This document shows positions 36,350 through 45,876 of a stretch of 64,000 nt of DNA, piece by piece. The DNA comes from an uncultured Brachyspira sp. (lineage in GTDB: Bacteria > Spirochaetota > Brachyspiria > Brachyspirales > Brachyspiraceae). The notes below the pieces were generated by a model that was not told the origin of the DNA, ran no database searches, and was given only the letters and a program-made list of their open reading frames with translations. Within the stretch, counting starts at the first letter, position 1, and each line of letters opens with the position of its first letter. The translations under genes were made by a program, and so were the position numbers. The stretch lies in NCBI RefSeq assembly GCF_910588665.1, contig NZ_CAJUPR010000010.1, positions 1 through 64,000 on the forward strand. The letters run 5' to 3'.

Positions 36350-37372
36350 ATGAATTTAAGCGATTATAAAGGAATATTAGTATTTGCAGAACAAAGAGAC
36401 GGCGTACTTCAGAATGTAGGTTTGGAATTAATAGGAGAGGCAAAAAAACTTGCAGCTAAACTGGAGGTACAAACAGTAACAGCCACCTTAATAGGACATA
36501 ATATAGGAAATTTAGCTCAGACTTTAATAGAATACGGTGCAGATAAAGTATTAGTAGTAGATAATGAAACTTTAAAACAATATGATACCGAAGCTTATAC
36601 GCAAGTATTTAAAGCAATAATAGATGCTAAAAAACCTGAAATAGCATTATTCGGGGCAACAACTTTAGGAAGAGACTTAGCACCGAGAGTATGTTCAAGA
36701 CTTGCAACAGGACTTACAGCAGACTGTACAAAATTGGATATAGATGATGAGACAAAAGTCTTCGGAATGACAAGACCTGCATTTGGAGGAAACTTAATGG
36801 CTACAATAGTATGTCCAGACCATAGACCTCAAATGGCAACTGTAAGACCCGGCGTAATGCAGAAATTAGCTAAAGAAGCAGGAAGAAAGGGAGAAGTAGA
36901 GCAATTCCCTGTAACAATAGACACATCTAAAATGAAAGTAAAAATCTTAGATATAGTAAAAGAAACAGCTAATAAAATAGACATAACAGAAGCTAAGATA
37001 TTAGTGTCAGGAGGAAGAGGAGTAGGCTCAAAAGAAAACTTTAAGAATCTTGAAGCAGTAGCATCTAAAATAGGAGCTGTAGTATCAGCATCAAGAGCAG
37101 CAGTAGATGCAGGATTAATAGATCATGACAGACAAGTAGGTCAGACAGGTAAGACAGTAAGACCTAATATATACTTTGCATGCGGAATATCAGGAGCAAT
37201 TCAGCATATGGCTGGAATGGAAGAATCTGAATTTATAATAGCAATAAATAAAGATAAAGATGCTCCTATGTTTGGAATAGCAGATTTAGGAATAGTGGGA
37301 GATGTAAATAAAGTACTTCCTCTATTGGCTGAAGAGTTAGGAAAAGCAATAGATGCTAAAAAAGCTAAGTAA
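36350..37372 (+). CDS. etfA: Electron transfer flavoprotein subunit alpha
   Basis: EtfA carries the main FAD in its C-terminal domain. The 340-residue product has the FAD signature SGGRGVGSKENF, then SASRAAVDAGLIDHDRQVGQTGK, YFACGISGAIQHMAGM and INKDKDAPMFGIADLGIVGD. There is no N-terminal ferredoxin domain, unlike the long EtfA of some clostridia. GAAGGAG lies upstream. It is the last gene of the cluster, with a terminator hairpin at 37400. The identification is secure. Confidence 0.95.
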   Translation: MNLSDYKGILVFAEQRDGVLQNVGLELIGEAKKLAAKLEVQTVTATLIGHNIGNLAQTLIEYGADKVLVVDNETLKQYDTEAYTQVFKAIIDAKKPEIALFGATTLGRDLAPRVCSRLATGLTADCTKLDIDDETKVFGMTRPAFGGNLMATIVCPDHRPQMATVRPGVMQKLAKEAGRKGEVEQFPVTIDTSKMKVKILDIVKETANKIDITEAKILVSGGRGVGSKENFKNLEAVASKIGAVVSASRAAVDAGLIDHDRQVGQTGKTVRPNIYFACGISGAIQHMAGMEESEFIIAINKDKDAPMFGIADLGIVGDVNKVLPLLAEELGKAIDAKKAK

Positions 37373-37399
37373 TTAAAATAATTATTTTATTAATAAAAG

Positions 37400-37447
37400 A
37401 GAGCTCACAGATAAAATATAAAACATTTTGTCTGCGGGCTCTTTAAT
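37400..37447 (+). terminator. Terminator of the acyl-CoA cluster
   Basis: AGAGCTCACAGATAAAA (37400-37416) pairs with TTTTGTCTGCGGGCTCT (37426-37442), 17 positions with two G-T and one mismatch, followed by TTAATATT. The remaining bases up to hpt are AT-rich without further recognisable signals. Confidence 0.75.
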
Positions 37448-37599
37448 ATTATATAGGATTTTATATATTTTGATGCTTATGTTTTTTAAATACTATATGA
37501 TAAGCTTATTGAATATTAAAAAATCTTAATTAAAACAAAATAATTTACTTTATATTAAAATATGATAAAATTAAAAATATAATTTTCAAAGGTTCAAAT

Positions 37600-38130
37600 A
37601 TGCTTAAAAATCAAAATATATCAAAGATTCTAATCACAGAAGAACAAATAAATAAAAAAGTTAAAGAATTAGCTTCTCAAATTTCAAATGATTTAAAAGA
37701 CAAGGAAAATATACCATGCATTATAGGATTATTAAAAGGTTCTTTTATATTTACTGCCGATCTTTCAAGATATATAGATGTTCCCATTGAAATTGATTTT
37801 ATGATAGTATCAAGTTACGGAAATAATCAAATAGGTTCTGAAATTAAAATACTTAAAGATGTTGATATACCGCTTACAGGAAGAGATGTTATTATAGTGG
37901 AGGATATTATAGATACAGGATATACTTTAGAAAAAATATGCGAAATTCTCCGCACAAGAAATGTAGCATCTCTGAAAATATGCACACTTCTAAATAAACC
38001 CTCCAGAAGAAAAGTTGATATAAAAATAGACTATAACGGCTTTGATATAAATGATGAATTTGTTGTGGGATACGGAATAGACTATGCCCAGAAATACAGA
38101 AATCTTCCATATATAGGCGTTGTTGAATAA
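37600..38130 (+). CDS. hpt: Hypoxanthine phosphoribosyltransferase
   Basis: This purine-salvage enzyme joins hypoxanthine or guanine to PRPP. The 176-residue protein has the PRPP loop VIIVEDIIDTGYTL near 96-109. It also has LLKGSFIFTADLSRYI near 44-59, the flexible loop SSYGN near 72-76, and the base-binding end FVVGYGIDYAQKYRNLPYIG. Length is normal. It stands alone between the acyl-CoA cluster and the convergent glycosylase-fold gene. The identification is secure; preference for hypoxanthine, guanine or both is not resolved. Confidence 0.94.
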   Translation: MLKNQNISKILITEEQINKKVKELASQISNDLKDKENIPCIIGLLKGSFIFTADLSRYIDVPIEIDFMIVSSYGNNQIGSEIKILKDVDIPLTGRDVIIVEDIIDTGYTLEKICEILRTRNVASLKICTLLNKPSRRKVDIKIDYNGFDINDEFVVGYGIDYAQKYRNLPYIGVVE

Positions 38131-38137
38131 TAAATAA

Positions 38138-38165
38138 ATTGCTGATCATATTTTATTAGCAATAA
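38138..38165. terminator. Possible weak terminator between convergent genes
   Basis: ATTGCTGA (38138-38145) pairs with TTAGCAAT (38156-38163) around a 10-base loop, followed by AATAAAAAATT. It is placed between hpt and the convergent gene at 38181, but the stem is short. Confidence 0.35.
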
Positions 38166-38180
38166 TAAAAAATTATTATT

Positions 38181-38861
38181 TTAATATAAGTTTAAATAAT
38201 ATTTATAAAGCTCTTTTTTTACGCAATATAAACTTACTCCCTTTATAGGACTTATTTTCAAAGTAATAGTAGCCAATTTTATTTTTCTTGCTTCATTAAT
38301 ATATAAATATCTTTCTCTCAAAGCATTTATAATATCTATAGTTATAATATTATCATTTACATTTTTAATATAATAATCATAAGCTTCGCTGATTTTTTCC
38401 ATACTATAATCAATAGTATTAATTATATTAAAAAAATTATTTTCTGTAAATCGGCTTGTAAATATTATAAGCTTCAAATCATAATTTTCATCTGATAGAA
38501 CTTTGCTTAAAATATTGTTGTATTCTAATATTATTAAATTGGTATCTCTAGCGCTGTCTTTATTTTTTCTTTCGCATTTTGAAAACACATCGGCTATGCC
38601 TACTTTATTTTCCTCAAAAAGTTTTTTCTTGTTCTGCTTAGAAGAAATAAGATAATTATAATCAATATCAAAACTATATGATATTATTTTCCAAAACTCG
38701 CTTCTTTTGCTTGCATAATACCAAGCATTTTCTTTTTCTCTGCAGCTCAATTTTTCGAATTTTTCTCTGTTGGTATACAAAGGCACAGGAAAAGTACCTA
38801 ATATTAAAACCCTCATTTTATTAGGAAAAAAATTAATATCGTCAAATATATGTTCTTCCAT
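38181..38861 (-). CDS. Uracil-DNA glycosylase superfamily protein
   Basis: The 226-residue protein shows the core of the uracil-DNA-glycosylase fold. LILGTFPVP at residues 19-27 supplies the GxFP strand-loop. YYASKRSEFWKII at 48-60 matches the YYxxxxNxFW helix. VGIADVFSKCERKNKDSARDTN near 87-108 corresponds to the GIxLxDxxxxxxRxxSxD segment. This pattern resembles the hypoxanthine/mismatch glycosylase branch, but Ser replaces the usual Asn before FW, so substrate and activity are open. It lies 47 bases after glpA on the same strand and may be read from that operon. The fold call is reasonable; the function is not settled. Confidence 0.65.
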   Translation of the reverse strand: MEEHIFDDINFFPNKMRVLILGTFPVPLYTNREKFEKLSCREKENAWYYASKRSEFWKIISYSFDIDYNYLISSKQNKKKLFEENKVGIADVFSKCERKNKDSARDTNLIILEYNNILSKVLSDENYDLKLIIFTSRFTENNFFNIINTIDYSMEKISEAYDYYIKNVNDNIITIDIINALRERYLYINEARKIKLATITLKISPIKGVSLYCVKKELYKYYLNLY

Positions 38862-38908
38862 AATACATAATCAAAACATTTAATGCATACAGCTATTTCA
38901 AATTCGCA

Positions 38909-40348
38909 TTAAAGATCCTCTTTATTATATCCAGTAATTATTTCAGAACCTTTGCCGCATTTAGTAATAGCTATAGGAGAAACATTAAGCTCCCTAGACA
39001 ATATCTCTATTATCTTAGGAGAACAAAATCCTCCCTGACATCTTCCAAGTCCTGCACGCACTCTTCTTTTTATACCGTCAATAGACTTAGCTCCTATAGG
39101 ATTTTTTAATGCATCCAATATTTCGCCCTCCGTTACCTTTTCGCATCTGCAGATTATATGACCGTATAAAGGATTTTCTTTTATAAGTTTGTTTTTATCA
39201 TCATTAGAAAGAGAATTAAAATGTACTATTCCTTTTCTCTTTTCTATAAAGCTTTCTTTTTTCTCAAGATTTGCTTTTTTACTTACAATATCTGCAATCA
39301 TAAGACCGATGGCCGGGGAGGAAACAAGACCTGGAGATTCTATACCTGCACAATCAAAAAATCCTTCGCAGTCTTCAATTTCTTTAATAATAAATTCATG
39401 ATTATCCTCATGAGGTCTAAGTCCGCAGAATGAAGTAATAACTTTATTATACGGTATATTTTTTACAGTAAGTTTTGACTTCTCTATAATCTGAGCAAGT
39501 CCTTCGGCTGTTGTATTTAATCCCTCTTTATCATCTATATCAATAGCGGTAGGTCCAAGCATTATATTGCCATGTACTGTAGGAGTTACCAATATTCCTT
39601 TACCTAATTTTGTAGGAAGAGCAAATATTGTTGAAGCTACCAAGTTATCAGCATCATTATCAAGAAGTATATAATCTCCTCTTCTAGGTGTAATATTTAT
39701 TTTGTTTTTGCTCATCATATTATGAAACTTATCAGCATAAACTCCTGCAGCATTAACTATATATTTAGCTTTTATAATACCTCTATTAGTTTCGGCTTCA
39801 AATGTTCCGTCAGTAAGTTTTTTAATATTAGTTACTTCTGTATTGAATTTAAATTCAACTCCGTTGGAATAAGCATTTTCAGCATAAGCAATATTTAATA
39901 TAAAAGGATCCACTATGCCTCCAGTAGGAGCATATAAAGCAGCCGCAACATTATCATTTAAATTAGGCTCTTTTTTATGAACCTCTTCTCTGTTTAATAT
40001 CTGAAGTTCTTCAACTCCGTTTTTTATTCCTCTGTCATATATAGCCTTCAAATTAGGAATATCTTCCTCATTTGTGCATACCACCAAAGAACCATTTTGC
40101 CTAAAAGGAATATCTAAATCCTCCGCCGTTTTTTTCATCATCTTATTGCCGAGAACATTTAATTTAGCCATAAGAGATCCCGTCGCAGCATCAAATCCTG
40201 CATGCACTATTCCGCTGTTTGATTTTGAAGTACCAGAGCATACATCTTCTCCCATTTCAGCAACGCATATATCGGCTTTGTATCTGGATAATTCACGGGC
40301 AGAAGAAGTGCCTGATACTCCTGCTCCTATAATTAATACATCATACAT
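38909..40348 (-). CDS. glpA: FAD-dependent glycerol-3-phosphate dehydrogenase (GlpA-like) with [2Fe-2S] domain
   Basis: The enzyme oxidises sn-glycerol 3-phosphate to dihydroxyacetone phosphate. The 479-residue protein starts with the FAD fold DVLIIGAGVSGTSSARELSR and has GIVHAGFDAATGSLMAKLNV, usual in this family. The C-terminus has a BFD-like [2Fe-2S] domain: CRC near residue 400, then RCQGGFC about 35 residues on. Neighbouring glpK and glpF make glycerol 3-phosphate the best substrate, although related proteins oxidise 2-hydroxyglutarate. glpB and glpC homologues are not adjacent, so the electron acceptor is unclear. It is the fourth gene of the rbr-glpF-glpK-glpA unit. Confidence 0.85.
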   Translation of the reverse strand: MYDVLIIGAGVSGTSSARELSRYKADICVAEMGEDVCSGTSKSNSGIVHAGFDAATGSLMAKLNVLGNKMMKKTAEDLDIPFRQNGSLVVCTNEEDIPNLKAIYDRGIKNGVEELQILNREEVHKKEPNLNDNVAAALYAPTGGIVDPFILNIAYAENAYSNGVEFKFNTEVTNIKKLTDGTFEAETNRGIIKAKYIVNAAGVYADKFHNMMSKNKINITPRRGDYILLDNDADNLVASTIFALPTKLGKGILVTPTVHGNIMLGPTAIDIDDKEGLNTTAEGLAQIIEKSKLTVKNIPYNKVITSFCGLRPHEDNHEFIIKEIEDCEGFFDCAGIESPGLVSSPAIGLMIADIVSKKANLEKKESFIEKRKGIVHFNSLSNDDKNKLIKENPLYGHIICRCEKVTEGEILDALKNPIGAKSIDGIKRRVRAGLGRCQGGFCSPKIIEILSRELNVSPIAITKCGKGSEIITGYNKEDL

Positions 40349-40421
40349 AATATATATTTCCTCTATAAATTATTTTTAATTATATATTAAAGAATTTAAT
40401 AAAAATATAGGCTTATTGCTG

Positions 40422-41915
<1,494 letters not shown>

Positions 41916-41924
41916 TTAATTTTA

Positions 41925-42665
41925 TTATTTTCTTGAAAATATTTTTCCTACAGTAAAATCATAAATAACGGCGCCTAAAACTCCTCCCGCTATAGGTCCC
42001 ACAACTGGTACAATCCATATATTGGTGCCGTCTGTAATTCCGTTATTTTTAAATCCTGCGGCAACAGTAAAAAGTCTGGGAGCTAAATCACGGGCAGGAT
42101 TAACAGCATAGCCATGCATAAATCCAAAAGATGTTCCAATGGCAACTATTATAAGACCGACTATTATAGGTCCTAAATTAGCTCCTGCAGGAATATTATC
42201 TGCATCCCCAGTTGCAAGTATTAAAAATACTAAGAGAAATGTGCCAGTTATTTGATCTATAAGGCCATATAAAAATCCAGATACAGCAGGAAAAGTTGCA
42301 AACACTCCCGCAGTATTTTCAAAATTAGGATCAATTTCTATCCATTTGCCGTAATAAACTGCAAATACTATAGCGGCTCCTATAAAAAAACCTATCATCT
42401 GTGCAAATATATAATACCAAACTTTAGACCATTGAAATCTTCCTGTAACAGCTAATGATAAAGTAACGGCAGGATTTAAATGCGCACCGCTTATTTTACT
42501 TGATGCATATATGCCGAATGTAACAGCAAGTCCCCAAGCTATATGTATATTTATAGCCGTTCCGTTATTTCCCACAACAACCGAAGCAACAACGCCTAAT
42601 CCAAATAAAGCTATAATCATAGATCCTATTATTTCGGCTAAAAATTCGGATTTTCTGCTATACAT
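41925..42665 (-). CDS. glpF: Glycerol facilitator (aquaglyceroporin)
   Basis: GlpF lets glycerol cross the membrane by facilitated diffusion. The 246-residue protein has six membrane spans and both half-helix NPA motifs: GAHLNPAVTLS near 60-70 and GYAVNPARDLAPRLF near 184-198. The Asp after the second NPA-Arg is the hallmark of glycerol-conducting members rather than water channels. Its start overlaps the rubrerythrin stop by one base. It is followed by glpK. The identification is secure. Confidence 0.95.
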   Translation of the reverse strand: MYSRKSEFLAEIIGSMIIALFGLGVVASVVVGNNGTAINIHIAWGLAVTFGIYASSKISGAHLNPAVTLSLAVTGRFQWSKVWYYIFAQMIGFFIGAAIVFAVYYGKWIEIDPNFENTAGVFATFPAVSGFLYGLIDQITGTFLLVFLILATGDADNIPAGANLGPIIVGLIIVAIGTSFGFMHGYAVNPARDLAPRLFTVAAGFKNNGITDGTNIWIVPVVGPIAGGVLGAVIYDFTVGKIFSRK

Positions 42666-43162
42666 TAATTAATTCCTCCTACTCTGTACTGTTCACATAC
42701 AGGACATCTCTTTGGAGATTCAAAATCCGTATGCATATATCCGCATTTTCCGCATTGCCATTTATTTACACCCTCTATATTTTTTCCTAAATATTTTTCA
42801 AACATTTTTCTATGCCCTTCTTCTATTTTTCCAACATGCTCAAAAAGTATGGCTATATCATTAAAACCTTCTGCTCTTGCTGTTTCTGCAAATTTTAAAT
42901 ACATTTCTTCTGATTCATATATCTCTCCTTTAATAGCATCTTGCAGATTCTCATCTTTAGAAAATATGCCATGATAACGCTCAAACCAAAGCTTTCCATG
43001 CTCCTGCTCGTTTCTGGAAGCTTTTTCATAAAACAATGCCAAATCCTCCATACCTTCTTCCCTAGCTTTCTGTGCATAGTACATATATTTGCATCTGGCA
43101 ATAGCCTCTCCTATAAAAGCCGTTTTCAAATTTTCATTTGTCTTTGAATCTTTTAAATCCAT
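42665..43162 (-). CDS. rbr: Rubrerythrin
   Basis: Rubrerythrin is a di-iron peroxidase that protects anaerobes by reducing hydrogen peroxide. The 165-residue protein has a four-helix domain with ligand pairs in GEAIARCKYMYYAQKAREEG, ASRNEQEHGKLW and GKIEEGHRKMF. A C-terminal rubredoxin domain has CGKCGY and CPVC knuckles near residues 136-155. A strong GGAGG lies 6 bases before the ATG. It is the first gene of the glycerol operon and overlaps glpF by one base, so the link is not accidental. The family call is secure. Confidence 0.95.
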   Translation of the reverse strand: MDLKDSKTNENLKTAFIGEAIARCKYMYYAQKAREEGMEDLALFYEKASRNEQEHGKLWFERYHGIFSKDENLQDAIKGEIYESEEMYLKFAETARAEGFNDIAILFEHVGKIEEGHRKMFEKYLGKNIEGVNKWQCGKCGYMHTDFESPKRCPVCEQYRVGGIN

Positions 43163-43634
43163 GCATTACCTCCGTAACTTAATTAAGCATATTAAATAGT
43201 ATATAAACTTTATCGGATAAATATTTAATAAAGAAGCTTTTTTTAAAAAAATAAAAAATTACTTTAATTATTGCTAGGTTTTTATTTTTTAATTTTATTT
43301 CTTCTTGATTTTTCTTTTCTTCTCTTTTTTTTGCTAAAATAAAAAGTAAATAATGATTTATCATCATAAGTTTTATAAACTGTTTCACAAAATTAATTTT
43401 TTCATAAAATATTACTCCTAAATTTTTTAAGATTTTATTTATATTTATTTAACAATGAAGTTAAATCTTTAAAATAAATCTCCTAACATTTAATAATATA
43501 AAAGTATACACAATAAATTATTATTGTCTATTAAAAATATTATTAAAATTATAATGAATTTATATCAAATATAATGACATATTTAATTTATATGAAAAAA
43601 ATAAACAATATGTAAAATATGTATTATATTATTT
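43163..43634. other. 472-base intergenic region without a supported gene
   Basis: Extremely AT-rich. The only structure that I can point to is ATGAT-TT-ATCAT (43353-43364), an operator-like dyad about 190 bases upstream of rbr, which loosely recalls Fur/PerR-type boxes. A 69-codon minus-strand frame at 43179-43388 is Lys/Phe-rich low complexity with no ribosome site, so I do not call it. No clear rbr promoter could be fixed. Confidence 0.4.
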
Positions 43635-45557
43635 TTAATAACCTCTGCTTATTGCCAATACCACCTCTTTAGCTATTGCTCTGCCCGATAATTTAGCTAC
43701 TTTATTAGCGTCTTTAATGTTTCCCGCATTTACAGTAATACCGCTTATATTAATAACAGGATTATTATTATTTATACTGTTTTTTAATTGCTGGCTTTGT
43801 ATATACTCCCATTGCTTAGTTTCATTGTGATTTAATATTCTCTCGCCCTGAGAAGCCCATACTAAAGTTTTATCGGTGTTATTAGGGCTGCTTCCTATAA
43901 GATTTTTAAAATACTGCTCGTTAGAGCTAGGCACATAACCGCCAGATGAAAAGCTAGGTATTTCAGGAAGAGGCGTCATTGCTATAGCCGCTATCTGCCC
44001 TGCGGCTGCCGCAGTTACTAAACCTACATACAAAGGTACCAATACAGGAGGAAAAGCCGAACCTGCCGCTGCTGCCTGAGCAATACTGCTTGCTAATGCT
44101 ACAGTGGCATTAAATATTCCTGCTGCCTTATCCATTACAGCTTGTTTTCTTTGCAGCTGCGCTTTTTTTATCGCCGCCTGTCTTTCTGCCTCTTCCTTAG
44201 CTAGCTGCGCTTCTTCCTCTCTTATTCTCTGCTGTTCTTCAGCCTCTTCCTGTGCCTGTCTGTTGGCTTCCAATGCCTGCTGTTCTTCTTCCAATTTATT
44301 TTCTAATGCCTCTCTCTGCTCCTGATATTTCAGATAAACCTCTTCGGTTTCATGCTCTCCGAGTTCCTCGTTTAATTCGGTTATTCGCTCCCTTATCTTT
44401 TCAATATTCTTTTCTCTGTCCTCTTCGGCCTTTTGTAAATCCTCCATTTGTTTTTCATATGCTTTTGTCTGCTTGTCAAGATTATCTTCTATAGCCTTAA
44501 GCTGCTTATCAAGACTGTCTTGTACTTTTTCTAAATTGTTATCCCACATTTCAGACCATATATTTGCTATAGAGTTAATAGCGTTCTGCGCATGTCCTAA
44601 TATGCTTTGCCAGCTTTCCGCCAGTGCTTCGGAAATAGTTTTATCTTTAAAATTACTGAGCCTAGCCTCAGTATCTGCTATATCCTTATATAATGCGTCT
44701 AATTCTTCGGCTCTTGCATCCTGCTCCTCTTGGCTTAAAAGAAGTATTTCTCTTACTTTTCTTTTCTGCTCCTGAAGTCTGTCATTAAGATATTTTTTTT
44801 CATTTTCTAAAAGCATTTGATTTTTTTCTTTTTCGTCATCTATAGTATTGCTTATTATTTTTTTATTCGCCTCATATTCTTTTTCTATCCTTTTTATATT
44901 ATCCTCTTCCTTCTTCCTTTTATTCAAGGCATCAAGCTTGTTTTTGCTTTCTGCAGCTATTTTTACTAATTTATTTAAATATGTTTTTTCTGCTTCAGTC
45001 TGATTTTTACCCTCCTTATTAAGATTAATATACAATTCTTCGGCAAGATTTAATTTTTTGCTGTAATATTCCTTATCCAGTTCTTCAAGCTCTTCATTTT
45101 TCTTTTCTTCGTCTTCTGCTGTCTTGTTAATAAGCTGTTTCTGCAGTTTATATCTTTCTTCAAGCTCTGCTAATTTATCTTTATCGGCTTCGGCTCCCTG
45201 CTTTACAGCCTCATTATATTCATTCTGCTTTTCAATATTTTTTCCTAAAAATCTATTTTGTATTTGCAGTGCTGCGGCAGTTATTTTATCTGATTTTTTT
45301 CCCGCTTCATTAAAATCTTCAAGTGCTTTGTTATAGTCTTTAAGCGCTTTGTTATATTCTTCCTGCATCATTTTATTTTTTGTTTCATCTATTTTTTGTC
45401 CCCCATTCCATATATCATCATAGTAATAAGTATAAGATGCATTTTTCTTTTTCTCTTGTAAGTTTTTTTCCGCCTCGTCTAAAGCCTGCTTTCTAGCCTC
45501 AACTAATTTTTTTGCCTCTTCAGATAATTTTTTATTATTTATTGGTATAAAATGCAC
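43635..45557 (-). CDS. N-terminally truncated phage tail tape-measure protein
   Basis: Tape-measure proteins set the length of phage tails. This 640-residue frame is the C-terminal part of one. Residues 10-470 are long Lys/Glu/Gln coiled coils. A hydrophobic Ala-rich segment (MDKAAGIFNATVALASSIAQ and on to AAGQIAAIAM, about 480-535) follows. The phage-typical end has FSSGGYVPSS, then WASQGERILNHNETKQWEYI. The start is a GTG at 45557 with GAGAGG about 8 bases upstream, but coding sequence continues in frame to 45679 without a start. No other phage gene is nearby. I read it as a leftover of a decayed prophage or transfer-agent locus. Confidence 0.75.
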   Translation of the reverse strand: MHFIPINNKKLSEEAKKLVEARKQALDEAEKNLQEKKKNASYTYYYDDIWNGGQKIDETKNKMMQEEYNKALKDYNKALEDFNEAGKKSDKITAAALQIQNRFLGKNIEKQNEYNEAVKQGAEADKDKLAELEERYKLQKQLINKTAEDEEKKNEELEELDKEYYSKKLNLAEELYINLNKEGKNQTEAEKTYLNKLVKIAAESKNKLDALNKRKKEEDNIKRIEKEYEANKKIISNTIDDEKEKNQMLLENEKKYLNDRLQEQKRKVREILLLSQEEQDARAEELDALYKDIADTEARLSNFKDKTISEALAESWQSILGHAQNAINSIANIWSEMWDNNLEKVQDSLDKQLKAIEDNLDKQTKAYEKQMEDLQKAEEDREKNIEKIRERITELNEELGEHETEEVYLKYQEQREALENKLEEEQQALEANRQAQEEAEEQQRIREEEAQLAKEEAERQAAIKKAQLQRKQAVMDKAAGIFNATVALASSIAQAAAAGSAFPPVLVPLYVGLVTAAAAGQIAAIAMTPLPEIPSFSSGGYVPSSNEQYFKNLIGSSPNNTDKTLVWASQGERILNHNETKQWEYIQSQQLKNSINNNNPVINISGITVNAGNIKDANKVAKLSGRAIAKEVVLAISRGY

Positions 45558-45679
45558 TGAGCCTACCCTCTCTATATCTCCGTTAGCTTTATCTATTGCT
45601 TCTAGTAAAGTAGGGAATGCTTCATTTATACCGAAGTTTTTTAATGAAAATATTTTAGTTCAGGAATTAAAACTGGTTC
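45558..45679 (-). pseudogene. Upstream in-frame remnant of the tape-measure gene
   Basis: The frame of the preceding entry stays open here and reads as ordinary protein (LKNFGINEAFPTLLEAIDKA then NGDIERVG). It runs back to a TAA at 45680-45682, with no ATG or strong start. The 319-base gap also holds the promoter of the OppA gene at 45877. Bases 45683-45820 contain nothing that I can support. Confidence 0.5.
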
Positions 45680-45820
45680 TTAAGCTAAAAGAGATACCAT
45701 TAGATAATACTAATACGCTTATAACAAATAAAGCAAATATAATAAGCATTAAATAAATTAGAGAAAGAAATCAAACAATAATATATAATACAGAATAATA
45801 AAATTATAATTTAAATACTA

Positions 45821-45848
45821 TTGACTGTATTAGTATATGATATATAAT
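45821..45848 (+). promoter_or_regulatory. Promoter of the OppA gene at 45877
   Basis: TTGACT (45821-45826), 16-base spacer, TATAAT (45843-45848). The start codon is 28 bases further on, with TAGGAG about 8 bases before it. Confidence 0.65.
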
Positions 45849-45876
45849 TTTTATTTATAATTTAGGAGTATATAAA

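Noticed and set aside
43179..43388. 69-codon minus-strand frame upstream of rubrerythrin
   Set aside because: Lys/Phe/Ile low complexity in AT-rich DNA, with no ribosome site and no family resemblance.
45583..45756. Plus-strand open frame ending at TAA 45756 that reads like a protein C-terminus
   Set aside because: No start codon in frame. Much of it is antisense to the in-frame tape-measure remnant, which better fits the neighbouring gene.
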